A DNA stretch of 41,043 nt, taken from positions 1 to 41,043 of the forward strand of contig JADDQY010000009.1 in assembly GCA_016781135.1 (NCBI GenBank), read 5' to 3'. Position numbers and translations under genes: made by a program. This document shows positions 1 through 9,380 of this stretch, piece by piece (the first letter of the stretch is position 1; each line of letters starts with the position of its first letter). The notes beneath the pieces are model-generated. The model was not told the DNA's origin and searched no databases. It saw nothing but the letters and a program-made list of their open reading frames with translations. Source of the DNA: Actinomycetota bacterium (lineage in GTDB: Bacteria; Actinomycetota; Acidimicrobiia; Acidimicrobiales; CADCSY01).

Positions 1-741
1 CTCGAGCACCCGTTTCAGTACGAGCGGCCGGTCGGTCATGAGACCGTCCACACCGAGGTCGAGCAGACGCTCCATCTCGGCGGCGGCGTCGATGGTCCAC
101 ACGTGCACCTGCATCCCGCGTTCATGGGCGGCTCGCACAAAGGGCCCGTCGGTCACCGTGACACCGCGGGTCGAGACAGGGACCTGGACGCAGGCACCGG
201 GGAGCGCTCCCACCGGCAGCCCCACTGCTGCCGCCTTGAGGCGGGCGACGCCGAAGGGGCCGAGCGAGGTGCACAGGTCGGGGCCGAGCTGGCGCCGTAC
301 TCGGGCGAGGCGACGATCGGAGAAGGATCCCACGCACACCCGAGAGGTGCTGGCGGTGCGGCGGAGCACCTCGACGAGGGGACCCACGGCGGCGTCGTGC
401 TTGGGGTCGATGTTCACCCGCGTGTGCGGCCAGGCGCCGAGCAGGTCCTCCAGTCGCGGGATGGGGTGCTCGCCGCCTACCCGGGCTCGGCGCACCACCG
501 ACCAGGGAAGGTGGCGGACGACTCCGCGTTGGTCGGTCATCCGATCGAGGGAGTCGTCGTGGAAGGTGACGAGCACCCCGTCAGCGGTGGCCTGGACGTC
601 GGTCTCGAGGTACCGGTAGCCGAGCGCCACCGCGTGCTCGAAGGCGGCCATGGTGTTCTCGGGGTGGTCGCCGCCTCCTCCCTGATGGGCGAACGGCAGC
701 GGCCCCGGATGGTCGAGGAACGGCCAGGGCGATGCCGGCAT
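1..741 (-). CDS. Glycerophosphodiester phosphodiesterase family protein (3' end truncated by window edge)
   Basis: Minus-strand translation from ATG at 741: MPASPWPFLDHPGPLPFAHQGGGGDHPENTMAAFEHAVALGYRYLETDVQATADGVLVTFHDDSLDRMT..., ending ...GVDGLMTDRPLVLKRVLE at the edge; HQG/PENT/ETDV/HDD GDPD motifs. Missing from the ORF track because it has no stop in the window. Confidence 0.9.
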   Translation of the reverse strand, partial: MPASPWPFLDHPGPLPFAHQGGGGDHPENTMAAFEHAVALGYRYLETDVQATADGVLVTFHDDSLDRMTDQRGVVRHLPWSVVRRARVGGEHPIPRLEDLLGAWPHTRVNIDPKHDAAVGPLVEVLRRTASTSRVCVGSFSDRRLARVRRQLGPDLCTSLGPFGVARLKAAAVGLPVGALPGACVQVPVSTRGVTVTDGPFVRAAHERGMQVHVWTIDAAAEMERLLDLGVDGLMTDRPLVLKRVLE

Positions 742-750
742 CGGGGCGGC

Positions 751-756
751 ACGCTA
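751..756 (-). promoter_or_regulatory. Putative leaderless -10 for GDPD
   Basis: TAGCGT, 9 nt before ATG 741. Confidence 0.45.
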
Positions 757-790
757 CACAGCGGCTCGTCCGCCAGCGCTCCTGCCTCGG

Positions 791-796
791 TACCGT
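791..796 (+). promoter_or_regulatory. Putative leaderless -10 for the SirB1-like gene
   Basis: TACCGT, 7 nt before GTG 804. Confidence 0.5.
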
Positions 797-803
797 GGCC
801 GGC

Positions 804-1583
804 GTGGACCTCACGGCGCGCTTCGCGCAGCTCATGGCCGGCCCCGACGCCGCGCTGCCCCTTGACGAGGTGGCCCTGCTCATCGCCGCCCACGTCCGCC
901 CCGAGCTGAACGTGGCCGCCGAGCTGGCTCGGATCGACCAGCTGGCTGCCGGCGTGTCGAACCCCACCCTCGATGGGCTGCGCCGGTACCTGTTCACCGA
1001 GCTCGGCTTCGCCGGCAACCGGGGCGACTACTACGATCCCGACAACTCCTGCCTCGACCAAGTGGTGCGACGGCGGGTGGGGATCCCCATCACCTTGTCG
1101 CTGTTGATGCTCGAGGTCGGCCGTCGCCGCGGCGTTCCCTTGGCGGGAGTGTCCATGCCCGGGCACTTCCTGGTGCGCGACAAGGTCGACCCCGACGTCT
1201 TCGTCGATCCGTTCGCGCGCGGTGCCGTGCTCGACGCCGGCGGTTGCGAGGCCCGCTTCCGGGAGGTGCACGGCGCGGACGCGGCCTTCGATCCCGCCTT
1301 TCTCGACCCCGTGCCCCGCAAGGCCATCGTGGCCCGCATGCTCGCCAACTTCGACACGGTGGCCGCCGCCCGAGGCGACCGCCCGATGCTCGAGTGGGTG
1401 GCGCGCCTGCGGGCCGTGCTTCCCGGTGCCGGTGCCGAGCACCAGCGCCGCCTGGCGGCGGTGCTGGCCGCCTCCTACCGCTTCGACGAGGCCGCCGAGG
1501 TGCTCGAGCGGTTGGCGGCGGAGCCCGGGGACCACGGCGACGACGCCGAAGCCGCTCGGCGGCTGCGCGCCCGCCTCAACTGA
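804..1583 (+). CDS. SirB1-like transglutaminase-family protein
   Basis: ORF 732..1583; likely start GTG 804. GDYYDPDNSCLDQVVRRRVGIPITLSLLMLEVGRRRGVPLAGVSMPGHFLVR is typical of the SirB1/transglutaminase-like family. Confidence 0.85.
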   Translation: MDLTARFAQLMAGPDAALPLDEVALLIAAHVRPELNVAAELARIDQLAAGVSNPTLDGLRRYLFTELGFAGNRGDYYDPDNSCLDQVVRRRVGIPITLSLLMLEVGRRRGVPLAGVSMPGHFLVRDKVDPDVFVDPFARGAVLDAGGCEARFREVHGADAAFDPAFLDPVPRKAIVARMLANFDTVAAARGDRPMLEWVARLRAVLPGAGAEHQRRLAAVLAASYRFDEAAEVLERLAAEPGDHGDDAEAARRLRARLN

Positions 1584-1598
1584 TCCCCGATCTCCTCG

Positions 1599-2831
1599 AT
1601 GAGCACCACCTTCGGCGCCCTGCGCATCCCCAACTACCGTCGCTACGCGGTCGCCCAAGCGGTCTCGCTGAGCGGCACGTGGATGCAGCGGGTGGCCCAG
1701 GCATGGCTGGTGCTCGAGCTCGGGGGCAGCGGCACCGACGTCGGACTGGTCACCGCCTTGCAGTTCGTGCCGCTGCTGGTGCTCGGGCTCTGGGCCGGGG
1801 TGGTGGTCGACCGGGTCGACAAGCGTCGGCTGCTGGTGGTCACCCAGCTCGCTGCCGCCCTGCTGGCGCTGGCGCTGGGCCTGCTCGTGGCCACCGGCAC
1901 CGTTCGCTTGTGGGCGGTGATGGTCCTCGCCCTGGCCCTCGGCGTGGTCCACCTGTTCGACAACCCGGCCCGGCAGACCTTCGTGTTGGAGATGGTCGGC
2001 CCCGGCCAGCTGGCCAACGCCGTGACCCTCAACAGCGTGACCGTCAACGCCGCCCGCACGCTCGGACCGGCGCTGGCCGGGATGCTCATCGCCACCGCCG
2101 GCACGGCCGTGTGCTTCCTGGTGAACGCGGCGTCGTACCTGTTGGTCGTGGCCGCCTTCACCCTCATGCGTCGAGACGAGCTGGAGCCGTCGCCGGTCGT
2201 GGCTCGCGCCCCCGGGCAGCTGCGGGCTGGGCTCGCCTACGCCTCGCGCACCCCTGAGGTCCGGGCACCTCTGCTGCTCATGGCCGTGGTGGGCACCCTG
2301 GCCTATGAGTTCCAGGTCGTGCTGCCGTTGATGGCCCGGTTCGTCTTCGACGGCAGCGCCGCAACCTACGGCGTCATGACCTCGTGCATGGGGGGCGGCG
2401 CCGTGGTGACCGGTCTGCTCCTGGCCGGCAGGAACCGCTCGGGCCACCGGTCCCTCAGGGTGTCGGCCCAGCTGTTCGGGGCGTCGATCCTGCTGGCAGC
2501 CGCCGCTCCCACCCTGGCCCTGGAGCTCGTCGTCCTGGTGGCCGTGGGAGCGGCCAGCATCGCCTTCCTCTCCCTGGCCAACACCACCGTGCAGCTGAGC
2601 ACCGCCCCCGAGATGCGGGGTCGGGTCATGGCACTGTGGTCGATCGCCTTTCTCGGCACCACCCCGATCGGTGGCCCCCTGGTCGGCTGGGTCAGCGAGC
2701 ACCTCGGACCGCGTATCGGCCTGGCACTCGGTGGCGTTGCCACCATCGTCGCCGCGGCTGCCCTGGCCCGGCCCCGGTCGGTCCCTGGCCAACTGCCGCC
2801 GGTGCCCCTCCTCGAAGGCTCGCGGCGGTGA
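1599..2831 (+). CDS. MFS transporter (EntS-like exporter family)
   Basis: 410 aa, about 12 hydrophobic segments; FGALRIPNYRRYAVAQAVSLSGTWMQRVAQAWLVLELGGSGTDVGLVTALQFVPLL. Confidence 0.9.
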   Translation: MSTTFGALRIPNYRRYAVAQAVSLSGTWMQRVAQAWLVLELGGSGTDVGLVTALQFVPLLVLGLWAGVVVDRVDKRRLLVVTQLAAALLALALGLLVATGTVRLWAVMVLALALGVVHLFDNPARQTFVLEMVGPGQLANAVTLNSVTVNAARTLGPALAGMLIATAGTAVCFLVNAASYLLVVAAFTLMRRDELEPSPVVARAPGQLRAGLAYASRTPEVRAPLLLMAVVGTLAYEFQVVLPLMARFVFDGSAATYGVMTSCMGGGAVVTGLLLAGRNRSGHRSLRVSAQLFGASILLAAAAPTLALELVVLVAVGAASIAFLSLANTTVQLSTAPEMRGRVMALWSIAFLGTTPIGGPLVGWVSEHLGPRIGLALGGVATIVAAAALARPRSVPGQLPPVPLLEGSRR

Positions 2832-2862
2832 CGACGGCCACGACCGGCGCCGGGTCGAACCG

Positions 2863-3684
2863 GTGACCACCGGCTTCGTGCTCGGAGGGGCGGGCAACAT
2901 GGGCGCCATCCAGCTCGGCATGCTGCGGGCGCTGTTGGAGCGCGATCTGGTCCCCGACCTGGTGGTGGGGTGCTCGGTGGGTGCGCTCAACGGGGGTGCC
3001 ATCGCCTCGGCACCGAGCCTGGACACCCTTTCCCGGCTCGAGGCGTTGTGGCTCGACCTGACGGCCAAGGACGTGTGGCCGGCCCGGCCGCTGGCCGGCG
3101 CCGTGCAGCTCCTGCGCCGGCGTCCGGGGGTGAACGACAACGCCAGCTTGCGCGCCGTGGTCGAGCGCTTCCTTCCCGGCGCCACCTTCGCCGACCTGGC
3201 CGTGCCGTTCGCGTGCGTGGCCGCGTCGCTGGCAACCGGTGAGGAGCGTTGGTTCAGCGACGGACCGCTGACCGAGGCGGTGCTCGCCTCGTCCGCCCTG
3301 CCCGCGCTGCTCCCGCCGGTGGAGGTCGACGGCGAGCTGTTGATCGACGGAGCCACCGTCAACGTCGTGCCCCTCGGTCGGGCCCTCGAGATGGGGGCCA
3401 CGAGGGTGTTCATCCTCCAGCTCAAGGACCTCGACACCACCGTGCCCCAACCCCGTCGTCCCGTAGAGGTGCTGTACCGGGCCTTCGCCATCTCCCGGAA
3501 CTTCCGCTTCCTCCACGAGTTGGCGGCGGTGCCCGCCGACGTCGAGGTGCACGTGCTGCCGACCGTCAGCTGGGCCCGTCTGCGCTACGACGGCTTCAGC
3601 CGCACCGCCGAGTTGATCGCACGTTCCCATGCCACCGCCGCCGCCTACCTCGACGCCAAGGGGTTCGTCCGACCGCAGCGGTAG
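2863..3684 (+). CDS. Patatin-like phospholipase family protein
   Basis: Start GTG 2863; TTGFVLGGAGNMGAIQLGMLRALLERDLVPDLVVGCSVGALNGG (GxSxG nucleophile elbow) and later DGA motif LLIDGATVNVVP. Confidence 0.9.
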   Translation: MTTGFVLGGAGNMGAIQLGMLRALLERDLVPDLVVGCSVGALNGGAIASAPSLDTLSRLEALWLDLTAKDVWPARPLAGAVQLLRRRPGVNDNASLRAVVERFLPGATFADLAVPFACVAASLATGEERWFSDGPLTEAVLASSALPALLPPVEVDGELLIDGATVNVVPLGRALEMGATRVFILQLKDLDTTVPQPRRPVEVLYRAFAISRNFRFLHELAAVPADVEVHVLPTVSWARLRYDGFSRTAELIARSHATAAAYLDAKGFVRPQR

Positions 3685-3687
3685 CGT
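3682..3687 (+). promoter_or_regulatory. Putative leaderless -10 for DUF3151
   Basis: TAGCGT, 6 nt before ATG 3694; TAG is the patatin stop codon. Confidence 0.5.
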
Positions 3688-3693
3688 GAGGCC

Positions 3694-4134
3694 ATGTCGG
3701 AGCCTCGCCCGGTCAGCTTCAGCGGTTCGGCACCGCCCGAGACCATCCTCGACGACGAGCCGCCAGTGACCGTGGCCGCGCTCGAGGCGGCCCTCGCCGA
3801 GCCACCCGAGCACCGGCGCGAGGCGGTGTCGGCGGTGGTCGCCCGCTTCCCCCGGTTCCTCGACGGCTGGGCCCGGCTGGGGGGTCTGGCCAGGGACGAC
3901 GTCGAGGGCTACGCCTGCTACCGGGTCGGCTACCACCGAGGGCTCGACCGGTTGCGCCAGTCGGGGTGGCGGGGTTCGGGCTTCGTGCGGTGGCGTCACC
4001 AGGCCAACCGAGGGTTCCTGCGGGCGCTGGAGGGCCTGGCTCGCCAAGCCCGGTCCATCGGTGAGCACGACGAGGCCGAGCGCTGCACCCAGTTCCTGGC
4101 TCAGCTCGACCCCGGGTCACATCCCCGGGACTAG
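3694..4134 (+). CDS. DUF3151 family protein
   Basis: YRVGYHRGLDRLRQSGWRGSGFVRWRHQANRGFLRALEGLARQARSIGEHDEAERCTQFLAQLDP resembles the actinobacterial DUF3151 C-terminal signature. Confidence 0.8.
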   Translation: MSEPRPVSFSGSAPPETILDDEPPVTVAALEAALAEPPEHRREAVSAVVARFPRFLDGWARLGGLARDDVEGYACYRVGYHRGLDRLRQSGWRGSGFVRWRHQANRGFLRALEGLARQARSIGEHDEAERCTQFLAQLDPGSHPRD

Positions 4135-4140
4135 CTGCCG

Positions 4141-4869
4141 GTGGTCGGGTCACCCGATGTGCGGCCCACGGTGGGCCCGGTGCCTGCCCCCGCCTCGCTC
4201 GGTCGGTGGCGGCGGGGGGCCGTCGCCGTCCTCGCCGGTTGCGCGGGCGTCGTGGGCTGTCGGGGAGGCGCCGGCGAGGTCGACCGGGTGGGCCGGGTGC
4301 CCTTGACCTCCGAGCCGGCGCCCGCCACGACCGCCACCACGACCACCATCCCCACGACCGCCAGCTCCGCTGCCCCCTCGTCGACCACCTCCAACGTCCC
4401 GGCCGACCCCGAGATCGTGCTCAACCCCGATGGGCTCGGCCTCGTGGCCTTCGGCGATCCCGCCGAGTCGGTCGTGGCCCGCCTGAGCGCGGTGCTCGGC
4501 CCTCCGGTCGACGACCGCCCCGTGGGGTCGTGCGCCACCGGCGAGGCCGATCGGCTGGTGCAGTTCGGTGAGCTGGGGGTGGTGCTCGCCGGCGACGGGG
4601 CGGCCCAGCGCTTCGTGGCCTGGGATGTCGGGCTGGCGTCGGGTGCCACGCCGGTGCTGCGCACCGCCGAAGGCGTCGGCGTGGGCTCGACCCTGTCCGA
4701 GCTGCGGGCCGCCTACCCGGACCAACTGGAGGTGGAGCCCGACGCCGCCTTTGGTCCCCGCTTCGAGGTGCGTCAACGTTCGGGAGCCATGACGGGCACC
4801 CTCACCGGCACCGCCAACGGCGACACCGTCGTCACCTTGGGGGCGGGAGCGGTCAACTGCAGTGGGTGA
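4141..4869 (+). CDS. Putative secreted lipoprotein of unknown function
   Basis: N-terminal hydrophobic segment with lipobox LAGC (RRGAVAVLAGCAGVVGC), then a Thr/Pro/Ala-rich linker and one globular domain. Exact start uncertain. Confidence 0.65.
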   Translation: MVGSPDVRPTVGPVPAPASLGRWRRGAVAVLAGCAGVVGCRGGAGEVDRVGRVPLTSEPAPATTATTTTIPTTASSAAPSSTTSNVPADPEIVLNPDGLGLVAFGDPAESVVARLSAVLGPPVDDRPVGSCATGEADRLVQFGELGVVLAGDGAAQRFVAWDVGLASGATPVLRTAEGVGVGSTLSELRAAYPDQLEVEPDAAFGPRFEVRQRSGAMTGTLTGTANGDTVVTLGAGAVNCSG

Positions 4870-4929
4870 CGGCGACGGCGGCCCTGAGCGGCACGGGGGT
4901 CGCCACCCGGTCTGGGAAGAAGCGACGTG

Positions 4930-4935
4930 TAGGGT
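4930..4935 (+). promoter_or_regulatory. Putative leaderless -10 for the flavin reductase-like gene
   Basis: TAGGGT, 6 nt before GTG 4942. Confidence 0.55.
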
Positions 4936-4941
4936 CGACCG

Positions 4942-5502
4942 GTGGCCGCGCCAGGAGGAACCGGACCGGTCGGGCCGTTCCCTCCCGGCGTCGAGAGCGA
5001 AGCCGACCGCGTCGAGTACGACAAGCTCCGCCGGCGGGTGCTGTGGACGCTGCCCTACGGCCTGTACGTGGTGGGCAGTCGGGCCGGCGACCAGCGCAAC
5101 GCCATGACCCTCAACTGGGCGACCCAGCTCTCGTTCGACCCCAAGCTCGTCGGCATTGGGGTGGAGAAGACGGCGCTCACTCACCGCCTCATCACCGAGG
5201 GCCGGGTGTTCAGCCTGTGCACCGTGGCGCGCGACGACCGGGCGATCATACGGAGGTTCACCAAACCGGTGGAGGTCGACCTCGTGGCCATGACCCTCAA
5301 CGGGTTCCCGTTCCACGACGGGCGCTCCGGGTCACCGGTCCTCGACCAGTCGCCGGCATTCCTCGACTGCGCCGTGCGCCAGGAGATCGACGTCGGCAAC
5401 CACACGTTCTTCATCGGCGAGGTCCTCGACGCCGCCTTCCAGGCCGACGAGGCGACCCCGGTGCTGCGCATGGAGGACACCCGCATGAACTACGGCGGGT
5501 AG
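4942..5502 (+). CDS. Flavin reductase-like FMN-binding domain protein
   Basis: VLWTLPYGLYVVGSRAGDQRNAMTLNWATQLSFDPKLVGIGVEKTALTHRLITEGRVFSLCTVARD...NHTFFIGEVLDA: flavin reductase-like split-barrel pattern. Confidence 0.85.
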   Translation: MAAPGGTGPVGPFPPGVESEADRVEYDKLRRRVLWTLPYGLYVVGSRAGDQRNAMTLNWATQLSFDPKLVGIGVEKTALTHRLITEGRVFSLCTVARDDRAIIRRFTKPVEVDLVAMTLNGFPFHDGRSGSPVLDQSPAFLDCAVRQEIDVGNHTFFIGEVLDAAFQADEATPVLRMEDTRMNYGG

Positions 5503-5535
5503 GGACCCTCCTCGGCCTCCGGCTGCCGACGCGCC

Positions 5536-6504
5536 ATGTGCACCGCCGCCCCGACCGTCTCGCTATCTGCTCGGTTCTCCGGGGCCGTGCTCACCGGCGG
5601 AGCGAGCCGCCGCATGGGCCACCACGAGGACAAGGCGCTGAGTCGGGTCCGAGGCCGCCCCCTGGCGGCGGTGGCGGCGGAGGCCCTCCGGGCGGCTGGT
5701 GCCGATCCCGTGCTCGCGGTCGGCGGCGACGCTGCTGCCCTCGGCCGCCTGGGCCTCGTGACCGTGCCCGACGACCACCCCCACGCCGGGCCCCTCGGTG
5801 GCGTGCTCACCGCCCTACGCCATGCCACCACCGACGTGGTCGGGGTCCTGGCCTGTGACATGCCCTGGGTCGATGCCGCGTCGGTGGGCACCGTGGTCGC
5901 CGCCCTGGTCGCCGCCGACGACGTCGATTGCGCCGTGCCCGTGGTCGGGGGGCACCTCCAGCCGTTGCACGCGGCGTGGAGGCGACGCGCTCGTCCCCGG
6001 CTGACGGCCGCCTTCGAGGGCGGGGAGCGGTCGGTGCAGCGCGCCATCGAGGGGCTGGAGTGGGTGGCGGTCCCTGGGGTGCGGCGGGCTGCGGTCGCCG
6101 ACGTGGACGAGCCTTGCGAGCTGCTGCGGGCGCGTCTGGTGGCGGGTGCACTGGATGCGCCAGACTGGCGGACCATGAGCGAGGTCCAACCCGAGATCGA
6201 CGTGCAGCACCTGGCCGAGCTCCAGGAAAAAGGCGCGTGGGTGCTCGACGTGCGCCAGCCCGACGAGTACGAGGCCGGCCACGTCCCTGGCGCCCATCTC
6301 ATCCCTCTCGGCGAGCTCACCACCCGCCACACCGAGGTCCCCACCGACCAGGAGGTGTACGTCGTGTGCCACGGCGGTGGGCGCAGCGCTGCCGCCACCG
6401 AGGCCCTCAACGGTGCCGGCTACCGGGCCGTCAACGTGGCCGGGGGTACCCAGGGTTGGATCGCCGCCGGCAACCCTGTCGTGACGGGTCCGGTCCCGAG
6501 CTGA
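5536..6504 (+). CDS. MobA-like nucleotidyltransferase fused to a C-terminal rhodanese domain
   Basis: N-terminal AVLTGGASRRMGHHEDKALSRVRGRPL (MobA NTP-transferase signature) and C-terminal WVLDVRQPDEYEAGHVPGAHLIPLGEL...VYVVCHGGGRSAAATEALNGAGYRAVNVAGGTQGW (rhodanese) in one uninterrupted frame. Confidence 0.85.
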   Translation: MCTAAPTVSLSARFSGAVLTGGASRRMGHHEDKALSRVRGRPLAAVAAEALRAAGADPVLAVGGDAAALGRLGLVTVPDDHPHAGPLGGVLTALRHATTDVVGVLACDMPWVDAASVGTVVAALVAADDVDCAVPVVGGHLQPLHAAWRRRARPRLTAAFEGGERSVQRAIEGLEWVAVPGVRRAAVADVDEPCELLRARLVAGALDAPDWRTMSEVQPEIDVQHLAELQEKGAWVLDVRQPDEYEAGHVPGAHLIPLGELTTRHTEVPTDQEVYVVCHGGGRSAAATEALNGAGYRAVNVAGGTQGWIAAGNPVVTGPVPS

Positions 6505-7748
6505 AGCGGAGCGAGCCCGAGGCTCGAGGCGGGGGCGCCGACGGCTACGCTTCTCGCCTCGTCGACGACGACGCCGGGTTGGCCGAGGCGGTCGCTGGGC
6601 TCCACGGCGTCCCCGCCTATGCCGTCGACACCGAGTTCCACCGGGAGCGCACCTACTACCCGAAACTGGCCCTCGTCCAGCTGGCATGGCCGGGATCGTG
6701 CCTGCTGGTCGACCCGCTCGCCGTCGACCTGGCCCCGCTCGCCGAGGTGCTCGACGGCCCTGGCGTCGCCGTCATGCACGCCGCCAGCCAGGATCTCGAG
6801 GTCCTGCAGCGGGCGTGCGGGACCGTCCCCTCCAAGCTGTTCGACACCCAGGTGGCGGCCGGCTTCCTCGGCTTTTCGACCCCGTCCCTCGCCTCGCTGG
6901 CCGGTCGGGTGCTCGACGTCCACCTGCCCAAGGCCAGCCGCCTGACCGACTGGCTCCGGCGGCCACTCGACCCCGACCAGCAACGCTACGCCGCCGCCGA
7001 CGTCGCCCATCTCCTGGAGCTGGCCGAGTTGCTCCGAGAGGAGCTGGCGACGAGCGGACGGCTGGGATGGGTGGAGGCCGAGTGCGAGGAGCTGCGTACC
7101 AGGGCGTGGGGACCGCCGGCCCCCGAGGACGCCTGGCTGCGGCTCAAGGAGAGCCGGGCGCTGCGGGGGCGGGCGCGCGGCGTCGCCCGGGCGGTGGCCG
7201 CGTGGCGGGAACGGCAGGCGGCGGCGACCGATCAACCGGTGCGCTTCGTGCTGTCCGACATGGCGGTGGTGGGGATCGCCAACGATCAGCCCCGGACGAT
7301 GGAGCAGCTGCGCCGGGTGAGAGGCGTCGACCAGCGGCACCTGCGCGGTTCCCAGGGCAAGGAGATCCTCGCCGCGGTGGAGGAAGGGCGGTCGTCGCCG
7401 TTCACCGAGGGGCACCAGCCCAGGCGCGACGACCTCGAGCGCCGCCACCGTCCCGCCGTTGCCCTGCTCGCCGCGTGGGTGAGCCAGCTCGCCCGCGACC
7501 AGCGCATCGACGCCGGGCTGCTCGCCACCCGCAACGACCTCGTGGCCTTCGTCAACGGCGACCTCGACGCCCGCCTGGCCAGCGGTTGGCGCGAGGAGCT
7601 GGTCGGCCGTCCCGCTCGTCGCCTCGTCGACGGTGAGCTGGCGCTCGCCTTCGACGGCCACGGCGGGCTTACCCTCGAGCACCGTTCCCACGACGTGGTC
7701 GCCCCCGACCTGCCCGAGCCGAGCGCCCGGTGGGCAGGCGGCGACTGA
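6456..7748 (+). CDS. rnd: Ribonuclease D (3'-5' exonuclease + HRDC)
   Basis: VPAYAVDTEFHRERTYYPKLALVQLAWPG...HAASQDLEVLQRACG...LFDTQVAAGFLGF...YAAADVAHLLEL, then HRDC-like region. Start uncertain (TTG 6456 is one in-frame candidate). Confidence 0.85.
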   Translation: MDRRRQPCRDGSGPELKRSEPEARGGGADGYASRLVDDDAGLAEAVAGLHGVPAYAVDTEFHRERTYYPKLALVQLAWPGSCLLVDPLAVDLAPLAEVLDGPGVAVMHAASQDLEVLQRACGTVPSKLFDTQVAAGFLGFSTPSLASLAGRVLDVHLPKASRLTDWLRRPLDPDQQRYAAADVAHLLELAELLREELATSGRLGWVEAECEELRTRAWGPPAPEDAWLRLKESRALRGRARGVARAVAAWRERQAAATDQPVRFVLSDMAVVGIANDQPRTMEQLRRVRGVDQRHLRGSQGKEILAAVEEGRSSPFTEGHQPRRDDLERRHRPAVALLAAWVSQLARDQRIDAGLLATRNDLVAFVNGDLDARLASGWREELVGRPARRLVDGELALAFDGHGGLTLEHRSHDVVAPDLPEPSARWAGGD

Positions 7749-7797
7749 GAGGGTCAGTGGCGAGCGAGCGGTGCCGGCGACCGGCCAGCCGACGAAC

Positions 7798-9357
7798 ATG
7801 AAGGGGGAGCGCACTGGCCCGCCGCCGTGGTGGCACTCGGCGGTGATCTACCAGATCTACCCCCGGTCCTTCGCCGACTCCGAGTCGGGCTCGGGCAAGG
7901 GTGTCGGCGACCTCGAGGGGATCCGCCGCCACCTCGACCACCTGGTCTGGCTGGGCGTCGACGCCATCTGGCTGTCGCCGTTCTACCGCTCGCCGATGGC
8001 CGACTTCGGCTACGACGTGAGCGACCACTGCGATGTCGACCCGCTCTTCGGGTCGTTGGCCGACTTCGACCGGCTGCTGGCCGACGCTCACGCCCGGGGC
8101 CTGCGGGTCATCGTCGACTGGGTGGCCAACCACACCTCCGACCGCCACCCCTGGTTCCTCGACGCCCGCTCGTCGGCCACGAGCGCACACCGCCGCTGGT
8201 ACGTGTGGCGCGACCCGGCACCGGGGGGCGGTCCGCCCAACAACTGGCGGGCAGCCTTCGGCAAGGATGTCCCGGCGTGGACCTTCGACGAGGGCTCTGC
8301 CCAGTACTACCTGCACCTGTTCCTCGCCGAGCAGCCCGACGTCAACTGGACCGAGCGGGCGGTGGTGGAGGCCATGCACGGCGTGGTGAGCTTCTGGCTC
8401 GATCGCGGCGTCGACGGGTTCCGGGCCGACGCCGTGCACGCGATCGGCAAGGATCCGGCGCTGCCCGACGACCCACCGGAGCGGGCGGGACTGCCACGGT
8501 CGTCGACCAACGACGATCCCTCCACCCACGGCTTGTTGCGCGAAGTGCGCCGGCTCCTCGACCGCTATCCCGGAGATCGGGTGATCGTGGGCGAGGTCTA
8601 CCTCCTCGACACCGCCAAGGTGGCCACCTACTACGGCGACGGCGACGAGCTCCACCTCGCCTTCAACTTCCCACCCCTGTACACGCCCTGGGAGGTTGAC
8701 GCCTGGCGGCAGCGCCTCGACGAGGTCGAGCGCCATATCGTCCCGGTGGGCTGGCCCACCTGGGTGCTGTCGAACCACGACAACCCCCGACCCCGAACCC
8801 GCTACGGCAGCGAAGCCCGGGCCCGGGCCGCGGCGGTGCTGTTGCTCGGCCTGCGAGGGACGCCCTTCCTCTACGCCGGCGACGAGTTGGGCCTCGAGGA
8901 CGCGCTCGTCGAGCCCGCTCAGGCCCACGACCCCGGAGGGCGCGACGGCTGCCGGGCTCCGCTGCCGTGGACGGCAGGCCCGGACCACGGGTGGCACGCC
9001 GACCCTTGGCTCCCGTGGCCGCCCGATCCGCAGCGTCGCAACGTCGAGACCTTGCGGGCCGATCCGTCGTCGATCCTCCACCTGTACCGGCGCCTGCTCA
9101 CCGCCCGGCGCGCCAGCCCGGCGCTGGTGGGAGGGACCATGGAGGTGCTGGCACCGGCGCCGGGCGTACTCGCCTGGAGCCGTGCCGAGGGTGCCGACAC
9201 GAGAGTGGTGGCCGTCAACTTCACCGGAGCGGAGGCTTCCGTGGACGTGGGCGGGGGGCACTGGATCGTGGAGGTGAGCAGCGACGGGCTCGAAGAGGGT
9301 CGCGCCTGGTCGGGCCGGCTCGGCCCTGACGTCGCCGTGGTGCTGTGTCCGACCTGA
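7798..9357 (+). CDS. GH13 alpha-glucosidase / oligo-1,6-glucosidase family
   Basis: ATG 7798; WWHSAVIYQIYPRSFADS, DAIWLSPFYRSPMADFGYDVSDH, GLRVIVDWVANHTSD, GFRADAVHAIGKD, VGEVYLLD, WVLSNHDNPR: GH13 conserved regions. Confidence 0.92.
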   Translation: MKGERTGPPPWWHSAVIYQIYPRSFADSESGSGKGVGDLEGIRRHLDHLVWLGVDAIWLSPFYRSPMADFGYDVSDHCDVDPLFGSLADFDRLLADAHARGLRVIVDWVANHTSDRHPWFLDARSSATSAHRRWYVWRDPAPGGGPPNNWRAAFGKDVPAWTFDEGSAQYYLHLFLAEQPDVNWTERAVVEAMHGVVSFWLDRGVDGFRADAVHAIGKDPALPDDPPERAGLPRSSTNDDPSTHGLLREVRRLLDRYPGDRVIVGEVYLLDTAKVATYYGDGDELHLAFNFPPLYTPWEVDAWRQRLDEVERHIVPVGWPTWVLSNHDNPRPRTRYGSEARARAAAVLLLGLRGTPFLYAGDELGLEDALVEPAQAHDPGGRDGCRAPLPWTAGPDHGWHADPWLPWPPDPQRRNVETLRADPSSILHLYRRLLTARRASPALVGGTMEVLAPAPGVLAWSRAEGADTRVVAVNFTGAEASVDVGGGHWIVEVSSDGLEEGRAWSGRLGPDVAVVLCPT

Positions 9358-9380
9358 CGGGTCCGACGCGGGCAACGCCG

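Noticed and set aside
537-3491. 984-aa minus-strand ORF opposite SirB1/MFS/patatin genes
   Set aside because: Composition-driven shadow ORF: Gly/His/Glu/Arg/Gln-rich low-complexity translation with no domain logic, antisense to three well-supported genes. The same applies to 4150..5316 -, 6420..7814 -, 7669..10266 - (parts), 9797..11155 -, 13110..15029 +, 18486..20498 +, 35232..37004 - and 37035..38060 -.
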